A stretch of DNA of 64,000 bases from Halosolutus amylolyticus (GTDB lineage Archaea; Halobacteriota; Halobacteria; Halobacteriales; Natrialbaceae). Positions 44,507 through 53,432 of the stretch are shown piece after piece. How positions within the stretch are numbered: the first letter of the stretch is position 1; each line of letters opens with the position of its first letter. The stretch is from positions 372,001 through 436,000 of the forward strand of contig NZ_JALIQP010000002.1 in the NCBI RefSeq assembly GCF_023566055.1, written 5' to 3'. The notes below the pieces were generated by a model, which was not told the origin of the DNA, did not search any database, and saw only the letters and a list, made by a program, of their open reading frames with translations. Position numbers and translations under genes: made by a program.

Positions 44507-45929
44507 CGGCGGTCACCTCCGACTCGGCCAGGTCGCGCACGTCCGTGACTTCGCCGGTGACGGCCGCGGCCGCGACCATCTGCGGGTTCATCAGGACGGT
44601 CCGCCCCTCCTTCGAACCCTGGCGACCGACGAAGTTCCGGTTCGACGACGAGGCGGAGGCCTCGTCGCCCTCTAGCTGGTCGTCGTTCATGCCCAGACAC
44701 ATCGAACAGCCGGCGTTGCGCCAGTCGAATCCGGCCTCCTCGAAGATCGCTTTCAGGCCCTCCTCCTCGGCTGCCTCCTGTACTCGTTGGCTGCCGGGGA
44801 CGACCATCGCGCGGACGTCGTCGTGGACCTGGCGGCCCTCGACGATCGCCGCCGCACGTCGCAGGTCGGGCAGGCGGGCGTTCGTGCAGGATCCGAGGAA
44901 CGCCACGTCGATGTCGTACCCTTCCATCGTCTCGCCGGGTTCGACGCGCATGTGCTCCTGGGCGCGTCTGGCGGTGTCCTGCTTCTCCGCGGGCAGGTCC
45001 TCGGGTGCCGGGATCGGTTCGGTGATGCCGATCCCCTGCCCGGGCGTGGTGCCCCAGGTGACGACCGGTTCGAGTTCGTCCGCGTCGATGTGGACGACGT
45101 CGTCGTACTCCGCATCCTCGTCCGAGCGGATCGACTCCCAATAGGGCACCAACTCGTCGAACCGTTCGGGATTCTCCTGGAAGTAGTCGGTCTCTTTCAG
45201 CCACTCGTAGGTGGTCTCGTCGGGGTTGACGTAGCCCGCGCGGGCGCCGCCCTCGATCGACATGTTGCAGATCGACATCCGACCCTCCATGCCGAGGTTC
45301 TCGATCGCCTCCCCGGCGTACTCGTAGACGTAGCCGACGCCGCCCTCCGTTCCGAGTCGGCGGATGATCTCGAGGATGACGTCCTTGGCCTCGACGCCCT
45401 CGCCGAGTTCGCCGTCGATCTGGATCTTGCGGACTTTCTGTTTCTCCATCGCGACGGTGCCCGTCGCGAGCACGTCGCGGATCTGGGAGGTGCCGATCCC
45501 GAACGCGAGCGCGCCGAACGCGCCGTGGGTCGAGGTGTGGCTGTCGCCACAGACGATCGTCTTCCCCGGTTGCGTGAGCCCCTGCTCCGGGCCGATGACG
45601 TGGACGATCCCCTGGTCGCCGGTCGTCGGATCCGAGAAGTCGATGCCGGCCTCGCGGACGTTCTCCTCGAGTTCGCTCATCATCTCCTCGGCGGCGTCCT
45701 CCTCGTAGGGGCGGGACTGGTCGGCCGTCGGGACGATGTGGTCGACCGTCGCGTGGGTGAGTTCGGGGAAGGCGACCTCGAGGTCGCGCTCGCGGAGCAT
45801 CCCGAATGCCTGCGGACTGGTCACCTCGTGGATGAGGTGGAGGCCGACGAACAGCTGGTCCTGGCCGGTCGGCAGGGTCGTCACCTTGTGCCGATCCCAC
45901 ACCTTGTCGTACAGCGTTCCCTCGCTCAT
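44499..45929 (-). CDS. leuC: 3-isopropylmalate dehydratase large subunit LeuC
   Basis: A 476-residue aconitase-family subunit carrying the [4Fe-4S] cluster. One Cys ligand is in [17 protein letters not shown] and two in [35 protein letters not shown] binds substrate. Its length is that of bacterial-type LeuC. The ATG overlaps the stop of the 94-residue gene upstream, and leuD follows with overlap, so the three are co-translated. Confidence 0.95.
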   Translation of the reverse strand: MSEGTLYDKVWDRHKVTTLPTGQDQLFVGLHLIHEVTSPQAFGMLRERDLEVAFPELTHATVDHIVPTADQSRPYEEDAAEEMMSELEENVREAGIDFSDPTTGDQGIVHVIGPEQGLTQPGKTIVCGDSHTSTHGAFGALAFGIGTSQIRDVLATGTVAMEKQKVRKIQIDGELGEGVEAKDVILEIIRRLGTEGGVGYVYEYAGEAIENLGMEGRMSICNMSIEGGARAGYVNPDETTYEWLKETDYFQENPERFDELVPYWESIRSDEDAEYDDVVHIDADELEPVVTWGTTPGQGIGITEPIPAPEDLPAEKQDTARRAQEHMRVEPGETMEGYDIDVAFLGSCTNARLPDLRRAAAIVEGRQVHDDVRAMVVPGSQRVQEAAEEEGLKAIFEEAGFDWRNAGCSMCLGMNDDQLEGDEASASSSNRNFVGRQGSKEGRTVLMNPQMVAAAAVTGEVTDVRDLAESEVTADV

Positions 45930-46210
45930 TCTGCGTCCTCTACGTGTTCGCGGCCGCGTTCGAAGACGCGATTGGCGTCGTCGGCGTCCTTCGGCGGCGT
46001 GTGATCGACGTCCGCCATCCGGTCAGTCGCCGTCTCGGTCGGTTCGCTAGCTGTGCTCCCGTCGGGATCCGTCGCAGCCGGTTGCCCGCCGTCGGCCGCG
46101 ACGACGGTCGGTCCGCGGCTGAACAGGCGGCCAGCCGTCTCCCCGGTGTAGGGGTTAGTGTGGCTGACCTCGCCCATCGTGTCCGTGGTGTCGTGCTCGT
46201 GTTCGCTCAT
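45926..46210 (-). CDS. 94-residue protein between ilvC and leuC
   Basis: A small hydrophilic protein with no named domain. It has [20 protein letters not shown] in the first half and [20 protein letters not shown] at the end, joined by a Thr/Asp/Glu-rich stretch. It lies 23 bases after ilvC and overlaps leuC by ATGA. As I recall, Haloferax volcanii also has a small ORF in this position, so the gene seems tied to the ilv-leu operon. A role in cluster insertion or subunit regulation is a guess. Confidence 0.72.
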   Translation of the reverse strand: MSEHEHDTTDTMGEVSHTNPYTGETAGRLFSRGPTVVAADGGQPAATDPDGSTASEPTETATDRMADVDHTPPKDADDANRVFERGREHVEDAE

Positions 46211-46233
46211 TGGTTGGGTCTGCGGTCGCGGGG

Positions 46234-47280
46234 TCAGTCGTCTGCCGGAACTTCCTCGGCGGATTCGGTCGCGTCCTCGTCGGCCCACGCGAACAGGTCG
46301 CGCAGTCGCCCGCCGACGTCCTCGATATCGTGGTTCTGCTCGGCCTGGCGAAGCTGGGTGTAGCTCGGGCGGCCGGCCTGGTTCTCGAGGATCCACTCGC
46401 GGGCGAACTCGCCGTTCTGGACCTCCTCGAGGACCTCCTCCATGTTCTCGCGTACCGTCTCGTCGACGATCCGATCGCCGCGGGTGAGCCCGCCGTACTC
46501 GGCGGTGTCGGAGACGGAGTTCCACATCTCCATGTTCCCACCCTCGTACATCAGATCGACGATGAGTTTGAGCTCGTTCAGGCACTCGAAGTAGGCAATC
46601 TCGGGCGAGTAGCCCGCGTCGACCAGCGTCTCGTAGCCGTGCTTGACCAGCGCCGTGACGCCGCCACAGAGGACGGCCTGCTCGCCGAAGAGGTCGGACT
46701 CGACCTCCTCCTGGAACGTCGTTTCGATGACGCCCGCGCGGGTGCACCCGATCGCCTTCGCGTACGCGAGGCCACGCTCGTGTGCGTCACCCGTCGTGTC
46801 CTGGTAGATCGCCAGCAGACCGGGGGTCCCCTCGTCGTTCTCGTAGTTGCGACGGACGAGGTGGCCCGGACTCTTCGGGGCGACCATCGTCACGTCGACG
46901 TCCTCCGGCGGCTGGATCTGGTTGTAGTGGATGTTCAGCCCGTGGGCGAACTGTAGCGTGTCGCCGGCCTCGAGGTTCGGCTCGATCGCGTTCTCGTAGA
47001 CGTCCGCCTGGACCTCGTCGGGCACGAGGATGGAGACGTAGTTCGCCTGCGCGACCGCCTCCGCCGGCGTCTCGACCGTCAGGCCGTCGGCTTCGGCTGC
47101 CGATCGTGACGAGGAACGTTCGCGCAGACCGACGACCACGTCGACCCCGCTTTCGTGGAGGTTCAGCGCGTGGGCGTGGCCCTGGCTGCCGTAGCCGAGC
47201 ACGGCCACGGTGTCGTCGTCGAGCGTCGATACGTCTGCGTCGTCGTCGTAGTAAATGTCGGTAGTGAATTCGTCAGTCAT
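46234..47280 (-). CDS. ilvC: ketol-acid reductoisomerase IlvC
   Basis: A 348-residue class I (short) enzyme of valine and isoleucine synthesis. The N-terminal Rossmann fold carries [20 protein letters not shown], with [14 protein letters not shown] in the cofactor-choosing loop. The knotted helical C-domain has [20 protein letters not shown] and [19 protein letters not shown] with metal-binding acids. It overlaps the end of ilvN by 8 bases. Confidence 0.95.
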   Translation of the reverse strand: MTDEFTTDIYYDDDADVSTLDDDTVAVLGYGSQGHAHALNLHESGVDVVVGLRERSSSRSAAEADGLTVETPAEAVAQANYVSILVPDEVQADVYENAIEPNLEAGDTLQFAHGLNIHYNQIQPPEDVDVTMVAPKSPGHLVRRNYENDEGTPGLLAIYQDTTGDAHERGLAYAKAIGCTRAGVIETTFQEEVESDLFGEQAVLCGGVTALVKHGYETLVDAGYSPEIAYFECLNELKLIVDLMYEGGNMEMWNSVSDTAEYGGLTRGDRIVDETVRENMEEVLEEVQNGEFAREWILENQAGRPSYTQLRQAEQNHDIEDVGGRLRDLFAWADEDATESAEEVPADD

Positions 47281-47938
47281 CGTCTGCTGTGTATGATTGG
47301 TCCTGCTGGTTCGCCGTCTCGGCGGCCGATTCGGTCGCGCTCATGGGTGCTGCGGTATCGTCGGTGCCGCGGGCGAGCGCCGTCGTCCCGGTCCGAGAGA
47401 TTTCGCGGATCCCGAACTGGCTGAAGGTCTCGATCGCCGCCTCGATCTTCTGGCGGGCCCCGGTGATCTCGAAGGTCGCCGTCTCGGGACTCGAGTCGAC
47501 GGTCTTGGCGTCGTACATGTCCGCGACGGCGTTGACCTGGGCCGGATCGGCGGCGTCGACCTTCACGAGCGCCAGTTCCCGGCGCATCGCGTCGGGCGCG
47601 AGCTCGCGCACGGAGATGACCGGCACCAGTTTGCGCAGTTGCTTCTTGACCTGTTCGATGCCGGGGTCGGGTTCTTCGACCACCAGCGTGATTCGGGCCC
47701 GATCGTCGTCGTCGGTCGGTCCGACGGTGAGGCTCTCGATGTTGAACTGCCGCCTCGAGAACAGCCCCGAGACGTCCGAAAGCACGCCGGGTTCGTGTTC
47801 GACGAGCGCCGAGATCACGGTCCGTCGCGGCTCGTGGGTCGCCTCGACCTCGGGGTCGATGCGGATCCCCTGCTTGTTGCGCCGACCCGCGGGCGTCGGT
47901 CGCTCCTCCGGGGCCGGGCCGTCGAGTCCGCGCTTCAT
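47273..47938 (-). CDS. ilvN: acetolactate synthase regulatory subunit IlvN
   Basis: A 221-residue regulatory subunit. An N-terminal ACT domain (about 38-115) begins [20 protein letters not shown], followed by the ALS_ss_C domain. Bacterial homologues bind valine and inhibit IlvB. A 35-residue charged N-terminal extension and an acidic disordered C-terminus exceed the usual 160-180 residues. The ATG overlaps the ilvB stop (ATGA). Confidence 0.94.
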   Translation of the reverse strand: MKRGLDGPAPEERPTPAGRRNKQGIRIDPEVEATHEPRRTVISALVEHEPGVLSDVSGLFSRRQFNIESLTVGPTDDDDRARITLVVEEPDPGIEQVKKQLRKLVPVISVRELAPDAMRRELALVKVDAADPAQVNAVADMYDAKTVDSSPETATFEITGARQKIEAAIETFSQFGIREISRTGTTALARGTDDTAAPMSATESAAETANQQDQSYTADDD

Positions 47939-49752
47939 AGCTGGTCCTCCGTCAGTGCGAACTGACCGTTGTCGCCGCCGCTCGGAACCATCGGGTAGAC
48001 GTTCGCCTGCGGGTCGATGTGGACGTCGATCACCGACGGCCCGTCGTAGGCGATCGCCGCCTCGATCGTCTCGGCGACGTCGTCGTAGTCGTCGATTCGG
48101 AACCCGCACGCGCCGAAGGCTTCGGCGAGCTTGTCGAACTCGGGCATCCAGTTGTACTCCGACGCGGCGTGGCGGCCCTCGAAGAAGGCGTCCTGCCACT
48201 GCCGGACCATGCCGATGTACTCGTTGTTGAGCACGGCGACCGTGATGTCTAAGTTCTCGCGAACGGCCACGGACAGGCCCTGCAACGTCATCAGGAAGGA
48301 GCCGTCGCCGTCGACGCAGACGACCTCCTGGTCGTCGTCGGCCGCGAGGCGCGCCCCGATCGCCGCGGGCAGTCCGTACCCCATCGTCCCGAGTCCGTGG
48401 CTCGAGACCCACGTCTGGGGCTCGGTGAAGGTCCAGTACTGGCAGGCCCACATCTGGTGTTGCCCGACGCCGGTGGTGACGATCGCGCTGTCGCTCGTGG
48501 CCTCGTCCAGGGCCTCGACGACGAACTCCGGCTGGACGGGTTCGTCTTCCGGCGCGTCGTAGGCCATCGAGTAGTCGGACTTCCACTGCTGGCACTGGGC
48601 GCGCCACTTCTTCGCCTCCGGTGAGGCGTCGACGGCCGCCGCCAGCTGCTCGACGACGGTTTCGGCGTCGCCGACCAGCGGATAGTCCGCGTGGATGTTC
48701 TTCGAGATCTCCGCCGGGTCGATGTCGACGTGGATCAGTTCCGCGTCGGGCGCGAAGGTCTCGATCCCACCCGTCAGTCGGTCGTCGAACCGGGTGCCGA
48801 TCCCGATCAGGGTGTCACAGTGGGTGATCGCCATGTTGGCGTAGCCCGTGCCGTGCATCCCCGCCATCTCGAGGGAGAGTTCGTGATCCTCGGGGAACGC
48901 CCCGAGGCCGGGCATCGTGGTGATGACCGGGATCTCGTGTTCCATGGCGAACTCGCGACAGGCCTCGCTGGCCTCGCCCTTGATGACGCCGCCGCCGAGC
49001 AGCATGACCGGTCGGCTCGAGTTCTCGATCCGCTCGGCCGCGGCGTCGACGAGATCCTCGTCGGCCCGTTCCTGGACCTCGTAGGTATCGGGCGTCGTCG
49101 GCGCGTCCGGTTCGCGATCGGTCTCGGACTTGGTGACGTCTTTCGGCAGGTCGACCAGGGTCGGTCCCGGTCGGCCCTCGCTTGCGAGGGCGAACGCCTC
49201 GCTGACGTCGCTCCCGACCCGATCGGGGTCGGCCGCGAAGGTGTTGTCCTTCGTGATCGGGGTCGTGACGCCGGTGGTGTCCGTCTCCTGGAAGGCGTCG
49301 TTGCCGACGAACTCCGTCGGGACCTGGCCCGTCAGGGCGACCATCGGGTCCGAGTCCATGTCGGCGTCCGCGATGCCCGTGACGAGGTTGGTCGCGCCCG
49401 GGCCCGACGTGGCGAGACAGATGCCCGGCTCGCCGGAGACGATGCCGTAGGCGTCGGCCGCGTGGGCCGCGCCCTGCTCGTGGGCCATCGTCACGTGAGT
49501 GATGTCGGAGTCGTAGAGCGCGTCGTAAACGGGCATGATCGCCCCGCCCTGGACGCCGAAGGCATACTCGACGCCCGCGTTCTCGAGCGCGCGGACGACG
49601 GCCTCGGCCCCGCTGGTGACGGGGTCGGTCGTCGTCTCCGACTCGGTGACGTCGTCCGTCTCCGGCGTCGCGCCGTCCGTGATTTCGGCGTCGGCGCGCT
49701 GTTCGTCGTCCTGTTCCTCGGTCGGCGTGATCGATGCTGCGCGTTCGCTCAT
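47935..49752 (-). CDS. ilvB: acetolactate synthase large subunit IlvB
   Basis: A 605-residue thiamine-diphosphate enzyme, first common step of branched-chain amino acid synthesis. An acidic N-terminal tail of 45 residues precedes GAEAVVRALENAGVEYAFGV. The catalytic Glu is in MAHEQGAAHAADAYG and the ThDP/Mg site in VDGDGSFLMTLQGLS...LNNEY. GGGAG (49760-49764, read on the minus strand) stands 7 bases before the ATG, a good ribosome binding site. The message therefore has a leader, with palindrome and small ORFs described separately. First gene of ilvB-N-C-(94 aa)-leuC-leuD. Confidence 0.95.
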   Translation of the reverse strand: MSERAASITPTEEQDDEQRADAEITDGATPETDDVTESETTTDPVTSGAEAVVRALENAGVEYAFGVQGGAIMPVYDALYDSDITHVTMAHEQGAAHAADAYGIVSGEPGICLATSGPGATNLVTGIADADMDSDPMVALTGQVPTEFVGNDAFQETDTTGVTTPITKDNTFAADPDRVGSDVSEAFALASEGRPGPTLVDLPKDVTKSETDREPDAPTTPDTYEVQERADEDLVDAAAERIENSSRPVMLLGGGVIKGEASEACREFAMEHEIPVITTMPGLGAFPEDHELSLEMAGMHGTGYANMAITHCDTLIGIGTRFDDRLTGGIETFAPDAELIHVDIDPAEISKNIHADYPLVGDAETVVEQLAAAVDASPEAKKWRAQCQQWKSDYSMAYDAPEDEPVQPEFVVEALDEATSDSAIVTTGVGQHQMWACQYWTFTEPQTWVSSHGLGTMGYGLPAAIGARLAADDDQEVVCVDGDGSFLMTLQGLSVAVRENLDITVAVLNNEYIGMVRQWQDAFFEGRHAASEYNWMPEFDKLAEAFGACGFRIDDYDDVAETIEAAIAYDGPSVIDVHIDPQANVYPMVPSGGDNGQFALTEDQL

Positions 49753-49811
49753 CGAGTATCTCCCGCCGGTGGGCGGCGAGTCGTGGATCCGGGTGTTGGG
49801 TATGGTGTCAT
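49749..49811 (-). CDS. possible 20-residue upstream ORF overlapping ilvB
   Basis: ATG at 49811 opens MTPYPTPGSTTRRPPAGDTR, whose TGA overlaps the ilvB ATG (ATGA). Reading it would carry ribosomes through the hairpin that covers the ilvB ribosome binding site (49763-49776). It has no Leu, Ile or Val. Confidence 0.25.
   Translation of the reverse strand: MTPYPTPGSTTRRPPAGDTR
49763..49776. promoter_or_regulatory. hairpin over the ilvB ribosome binding site
   Basis: Read on the minus strand, CCGCC-CACC-GGCGG forms a 5-bp stem whose second arm shares two G with the GGGAG ribosome binding site. The first arm extends to CCGCCC, which could instead pair with GGGCG in the upstream palindrome at 49872-49889. 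Confidence 0.35.
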
Positions 49812-49871
49812 CTGGTGGATTGCTGGTCGCTGTGGAATCGGTGCGAGTACGGATCGGTGGCGAGTGTGATG

Positions 49872-49889
49872 AGGGGCGGTTACGCCCCT
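49872..49889. promoter_or_regulatory. perfect inverted repeat in the ilvB control region
   Basis: AGGGGCG-GTTA-CGCCCCT, two perfect 7-bp arms with a 4-base loop. On the minus strand it follows a TATA-like CTTATTC (about 49897-49903), which would put it at the transcript start as an operator. If transcription starts farther up, near 49960, it is an RNA hairpin holding the stop codon of a small ORF in its loop. Confidence 0.6.
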
Positions 49890-49957
49890 ACAATACGAAT
49901 AAGAGCGAGCGCGCTGCTGTCGACCGTGCGAGCCGACGTTGACGCGCGGAACCTCAT
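49880..49957 (-). CDS. possible 25-residue leader peptide of the ilv operon
   Basis: ATG at 49957 opens a 25-codon frame that ends ALALIRIVGA and then TAA, the stop lying in the loop of the palindrome at 49872-49889. Five of seven residues in LALIRIV are branched-chain, coded partly by codons scarce in this genome (CTT, ATT, ATT, GTA). A weak TATA-like GTTATGA lies about 30 bases upstream. Against it, the same bases (CTTATTCGTATTG) may simply be the AT-rich promoter of ilvB. Confidence 0.3.
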   Translation of the reverse strand: MRFRASTSARTVDSSALALIRIVGA

Positions 49958-50072
49958 TATCCTCCACGTACGTGACTCGATGGTCATAACTGTTGCGAGT
50001 CAGTCTCGCTCGCGATCCGATCGCGTCCGATAGCCGGTGCTCGCGACCGGTAGCAAACGGGGCGGGCATCGG

Positions 50073-51306
50073 TTAGACGCGCACCTCCTCCTGGTCCCCC
50101 TGCCGTTCGACGTCGGCTTCCTCGGCGAAGCGTTCCAGATCGTCGACCGTGATCTGGCGCTTCTCCGCACCGTAGTCCTTGACCCGGCGGGTGACCGCGC
50201 GTACCTGCTCGTCGGTGGGCGAAAAACCCAGTTCGTGCAGGCGTTCCCGGACCGAGTGGGTGCCGGTGTGTTTCCCCATGACCAGTCGGCGCTCGGCGCC
50301 GACCATCTCGGGGGTCATCACGCCGGGCTCGAAGGTATCGGAGTTCTCGATGACGCCGGCGGCGTGGATTCCGCTCTCGTGGGAGAAGGCGTTGGCACCG
50401 ACGACGGGCTTGTTGCCCGGCGTCTCCATGCCGCTTTTCTCCTCGACGACGTTCGAGAGTTCGGCGATGCGCGTCGTGTCGATCCCTGTCTCGGTCTGGT
50501 AGAGCGACTCGACGGCCATCACGAACTCCTCGTAGGCGGCGTTGCCGGCCCGCTCGCCGATCGAGTTGACCGAGACCTGCGCCTGGTCGGCCCCCGCTTC
50601 GATGCCGGCCAGCGCGTTCGCGGTGGCCAGTCCGAAGTCGTCGTGGGTGTGGACGTCGATCCGTGCGTCGGTGTGGGCCCGGACCTTCTCGATCATGGCC
50701 TTGAACCGCGTCGGGGTGGCGACGCCACACGTATCGGGAATGTTGATCCAGTCGACGCCCGCCTCGGAGACCGCCTCGATGACGTCGATCAGGAACCCCT
50801 CGTCGGTTCGCGTCGCGTCCATCGGCGAGAACATACAGGTCGTTCCCGTCTCGACGACGCGTTCGACCGATTCGACTGCGCGCTGTACGACCTCGTCTCG
50901 CGTAGCGTGCATCGAGTCCTCGATCTGGACGTCGCTGGTGGACACGAACGTGTGTACCATTTCGACGCCGGAATCGAGCGCCGCGTCGATATCTTTGTCG
51001 ACGACGCGGGCCAACCCGCAGGTGGTCGTCGACGTCGAGGAAGCGATGTCACGAACGGCCTCGAACTCCGCGTCGGAGTTGACGGGGAACCCGGCCTCGA
51101 TGACGTGGGTTCCCATGTCGTCCAGGATCGAGGCGATCTGCCGTTTGTCGTCGTACGAGAACGAAGTTCCGGGCGACTGTTCACCATCCCGGAGGGTGGT
51201 ATCGAAGACACGTGCTGACTCAATTTCGTCAGTGGAATCTAACGTGCCCTGGAAGAACTCGACCCCCCTGACTGGTGTCAGAGGACGGGTTGTCGTGTGA
51301 AGACAT
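50073..51306 (-). CDS. leuA: 2-isopropylmalate synthase-type LeuA, with apparent frameshift
   Basis: A HMGL-like/DRE-TIM condensing enzyme, first committed step of leucine synthesis. FDTTLRDGEQSPGTSFSYDD, the HxH metal site DVHTHDDFGLATANA and SHESGIHAAGV are present. The catalytic frame is open from 50073 to beyond the conserved start, but contains no ATG, GTG or TTG between the promoter and that region. ATG 51306, about 30 bases after a TATA box, reads MSSHDNPSSDTSQ and runs into a six-G run; dropping one G joins it in phase to GVEFFQGTLDS. The joined protein would have 410 residues and lacks the C-terminal LeuA allosteric domain, as in other short archaeal members. A citramalate synthase role is not excluded. 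Confidence 0.85.
51263..51268 (-). other. six-base homopolymer at the leuA frameshift
   Basis: A run of six G on the coding strand (CCCCCC on plus). Five G would give one continuous reading frame from the promoter-proximal ATG into LeuA. Confidence 0.8.
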
Positions 51307-51333
51307 TGTATCAGGACCCGACGTTCGATGAGG

Positions 51334-51342
51334 TATATAAAA
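51334..51342 (-). promoter_or_regulatory. leuA: leuA TATA box
   Basis: TTTTATATA on the minus strand, centred about 32 bases before the ATG at 51306, one of the strongest TATA boxes in the window. It implies a leaderless or nearly leaderless leuA message starting close to 51306-51312. Confidence 0.75.
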
Positions 51343-51793
51343 CTACCGCTGATCGGACCGCTGGTACGTGCGAACTCGTGACATGCAAGAGAGATCGGGA
51401 TCAAAAATCGCAAGACATCAACGCCCTAATATGGGGCCCAATACCCTATTACGATACTAGAGGCAGGAGCGAGAACGCACCCGGGACCGAGTCGATCGCG
51501 ATACTATCGGCCGCGATCGGCGTGGACGAAACGATCGATCGCTCGCGCGCGCTCCCTGAGTGGACGTTCGGGCATCCAGACCGGGGCTGATACGCCCGGT
51601 GTTCGAAACAGATCCGATATCGCGCCCATCAGTGACCATCCGTTCAAATAGAACTCCTCGTGGTGGAGGTGATACCGGCGACGATCGAGTCCGTTCGATA
51701 GTCGTCCGGTTCGACGCCGGATCGGACCCTCCCCGACATCGATTCGACGCTGGATCGGTCCCTCCCCGGCACTGGCCCGGCGCGATCGACCGG
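51343..51793. other. 451-base intergenic region between leuA and the Lrp gene
   Basis: No gene is seen. The part next to leuA (51400-51460) is unusually AT-rich and contains an imperfect palindrome around GGGCCC at 51433-51446, in upstream-activator position for leuA. GATTCGACGCTGGATCGGTC-like sequence is repeated in part near 51710-51760. Confidence 0.4.
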
Positions 51794-52387
51794 CTACTCC
51801 AGGGCCTCCCGGTGGGACTCGTACTCCGTCAGGTACCGGTCTTCGCAGGAGGGACAGCAGAACGTCTTGATCTCGCCGTCGACGGTCGCCGTCACGCCGC
51901 CGTCGGTCACTTGCTGGCCACAGACGACGCACTCGAGCGAGAAATCGGTGGCCGAGACGCCGGTGAGTCGGTCCGATCGGGCCAGCAGCGTGACGTCGTA
52001 CCCGGACAGCGTCTCGAAGTCGAGTCCCGATTCGAGCCACGATCGGACGTTGGCGTCGGGCAGCGTCGCGTGGACGATCACGCGCCCGTCCATCCCCTCG
52101 AAGACGTGGTCGACGCCGTCGAGGTCGGTGGCCGCCGCGTAGACGTCGTCGACGGCACCCGGGTTCGCGTCCAGTTCGGCCAGGACGGCCACGTCCCGGC
52201 GGAGTTTCGCCCGATCGATGTCGACGGTGAAGCCCCGGATGATCCCCTGGTCTTCGAGGCGGGCGATCCGATCGGAGACCGCCGGCGGCGTCAGGTCGAC
52301 GTGATCGGCGATCTCGCTGTAGGGCCGGCGGGCGTCCTCGGTGAGCAACTGGAGGATCTCGAGGTCGGTGTCGTCGAGGTCGCGCAT
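51794..52387 (-). CDS. Lrp/AsnC regulator with C-terminal TRASH domain
   Basis: A 197-residue regulator. The AsnC-type HTH is at residues 3-60 (DLDDTDLEILQLLTEDARRP, HVDLTPPAVSDRIARLEDQG), an Lrp ligand-binding region follows (about 65-145) and a TRASH metal-binding domain ends the protein, with Cys in CVVCGQQV and CCPSCEDRY. Haloarchaeal proteins of this design respond to amino acids or metals. Being the next minus-strand gene upstream of leuA, it is a candidate regulator of the leu/ilv genes; that is inference. Confidence 0.88.
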   Translation of the reverse strand: MRDLDDTDLEILQLLTEDARRPYSEIADHVDLTPPAVSDRIARLEDQGIIRGFTVDIDRAKLRRDVAVLAELDANPGAVDDVYAAATDLDGVDHVFEGMDGRVIVHATLPDANVRSWLESGLDFETLSGYDVTLLARSDRLTGVSATDFSLECVVCGQQVTDGGVTATVDGEIKTFCCPSCEDRYLTEYESHREALE

Positions 52388-52485
52388 GCGCGATTCTTGG
52401 GCCGGGACGACAATGAGTGTACGCCACGTCTCGCGCGCCGGCCAGTGTGAGAACTTTACCCCCGGGCGTGGTAGCCACGCCGGCA

Positions 52486-52941
52486 ATGACGACAGACGAG
52501 ATCACGGACCTCCTGACGGGGGCCTACGTCGACGAACTCGAAACCGTGATGAACTACCTCTCGAACGCGATCGTGCTGGACGGCATCCACGCCGAGGAAG
52601 TCAAGGAGAGCCTGGAGGAGGACATCCAGGAGGAACTCGACCACGCGCGGATGCTCGGCGAGCGCCTGAAGCAACTCGACGAGTCGCCGCCGGGATCGGA
52701 GGGGTTCGAGGCCAACCAGCACAGCCTCCAGCCCCCCGAAGACACCACCGACGTTCAGTCGGTCATCGAGGGCGTCCTCGAGGCCGAGGAGGACGCGATC
52801 GAGACCTACCGCTCGCTGATCGACGCCGCCGACGACGCGAACGACCCCGTCACGGAGGACGTGGCGGTGACGATCCTCACCGACGAGGAGGCCCACCGGA
52901 CCGAGTTCCGCGGGTTCCAGAAGGAGTTCCCCATGGACTGA
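52486..52941 (+). CDS. ferritin-like diiron protein
   Basis: A 151-residue four-helix ferritin-like/rubrerythrin-type protein. Metal-ligand candidates are ETVMNYL, EELDHARML (ExxH), EAEEDAIETY and EEAHRTEF (ExxH), the usual two-fold set. No rubredoxin domain. It could store iron or reduce peroxide. The ATG at 52486 opens the conserved helix; it is divergent from the Lrp-TRASH gene, a possible metal link. Confidence 0.87.
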   Translation: MTTDEITDLLTGAYVDELETVMNYLSNAIVLDGIHAEEVKESLEEDIQEELDHARMLGERLKQLDESPPGSEGFEANQHSLQPPEDTTDVQSVIEGVLEAEEDAIETYRSLIDAADDANDPVTEDVAVTILTDEEAHRTEFRGFQKEFPMD

Positions 52942-52998
52942 TCGCCCCGAACACCCAACGGCCGGAGAGATGCTCGCAGTCTCCGCGAGTGAGCGGGT

Positions 52999-53019
52999 GC
53001 GCGGCGCATAGCGCCGCGC
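52999..53019. terminator. strong GC hairpin after the ferritin-like gene
   Basis: GCGCGGCGC-ATA-GCGCCGCGC, a perfect 9-bp stem with a 3-base loop, 58 bases past the stop of the ferritin-like gene. A T-run (CGTTTTTC, 53044) follows 25 bases later, which may be the true terminator or the promoter of the next gene. Confidence 0.4.
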
Positions 53020-53074
53020 GAAGGCGAACGATCGGAGGCGAACGTTTTTCTCGTCGGGGTTCGACCGGACCCAC

Positions 53075-53365
53075 ATGAGCGATTTCGACCTCGACCTGCG
53101 GGCCGTCGAGGAACACATCGACGAGGAACTCGAACTCGAGGGCGAGCTCGTCCTCGGCGTCCTCGACGGATCGACACCAGCCGAGGAGTGGCTCGAAACG
53201 ATCGCGGACGGGAACGTCCTCGTCCTCTGTGTCGACGGGGACGTCAACGAACTCGCCGCGGGATTCGCCCGCGACGTCAAGGAATCGGGCGGGAACCTCG
53301 TTCACTTCCGCGGGTTCCTGATCGTGACGCCGCCGGGCGTCGACGTGAGCACCGATCGGCTCTAG
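53075..53365 (+). CDS. DUF5779 family protein
   Basis: A 96-residue haloarchaeal protein (DFDLDLRAVEEHIDEELELE..., then LVHFRGFLIVTPPGVDV) of unknown function. The fold seems alpha/beta, with no Cys-rich motif. GTTTTTC about 30 bases before the ATG would serve as promoter of a leaderless message. Confidence 0.8.
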   Translation: MSDFDLDLRAVEEHIDEELELEGELVLGVLDGSTPAEEWLETIADGNVLVLCVDGDVNELAAGFARDVKESGGNLVHFRGFLIVTPPGVDVSTDRL

Positions 53366-53432
53366 CTCGGTCTCGGCGACTCCCGCGCGGCGAGCGTAAC
53401 CCCTATTCTCCGTTGTGTCCTCGCTTCGCGCA

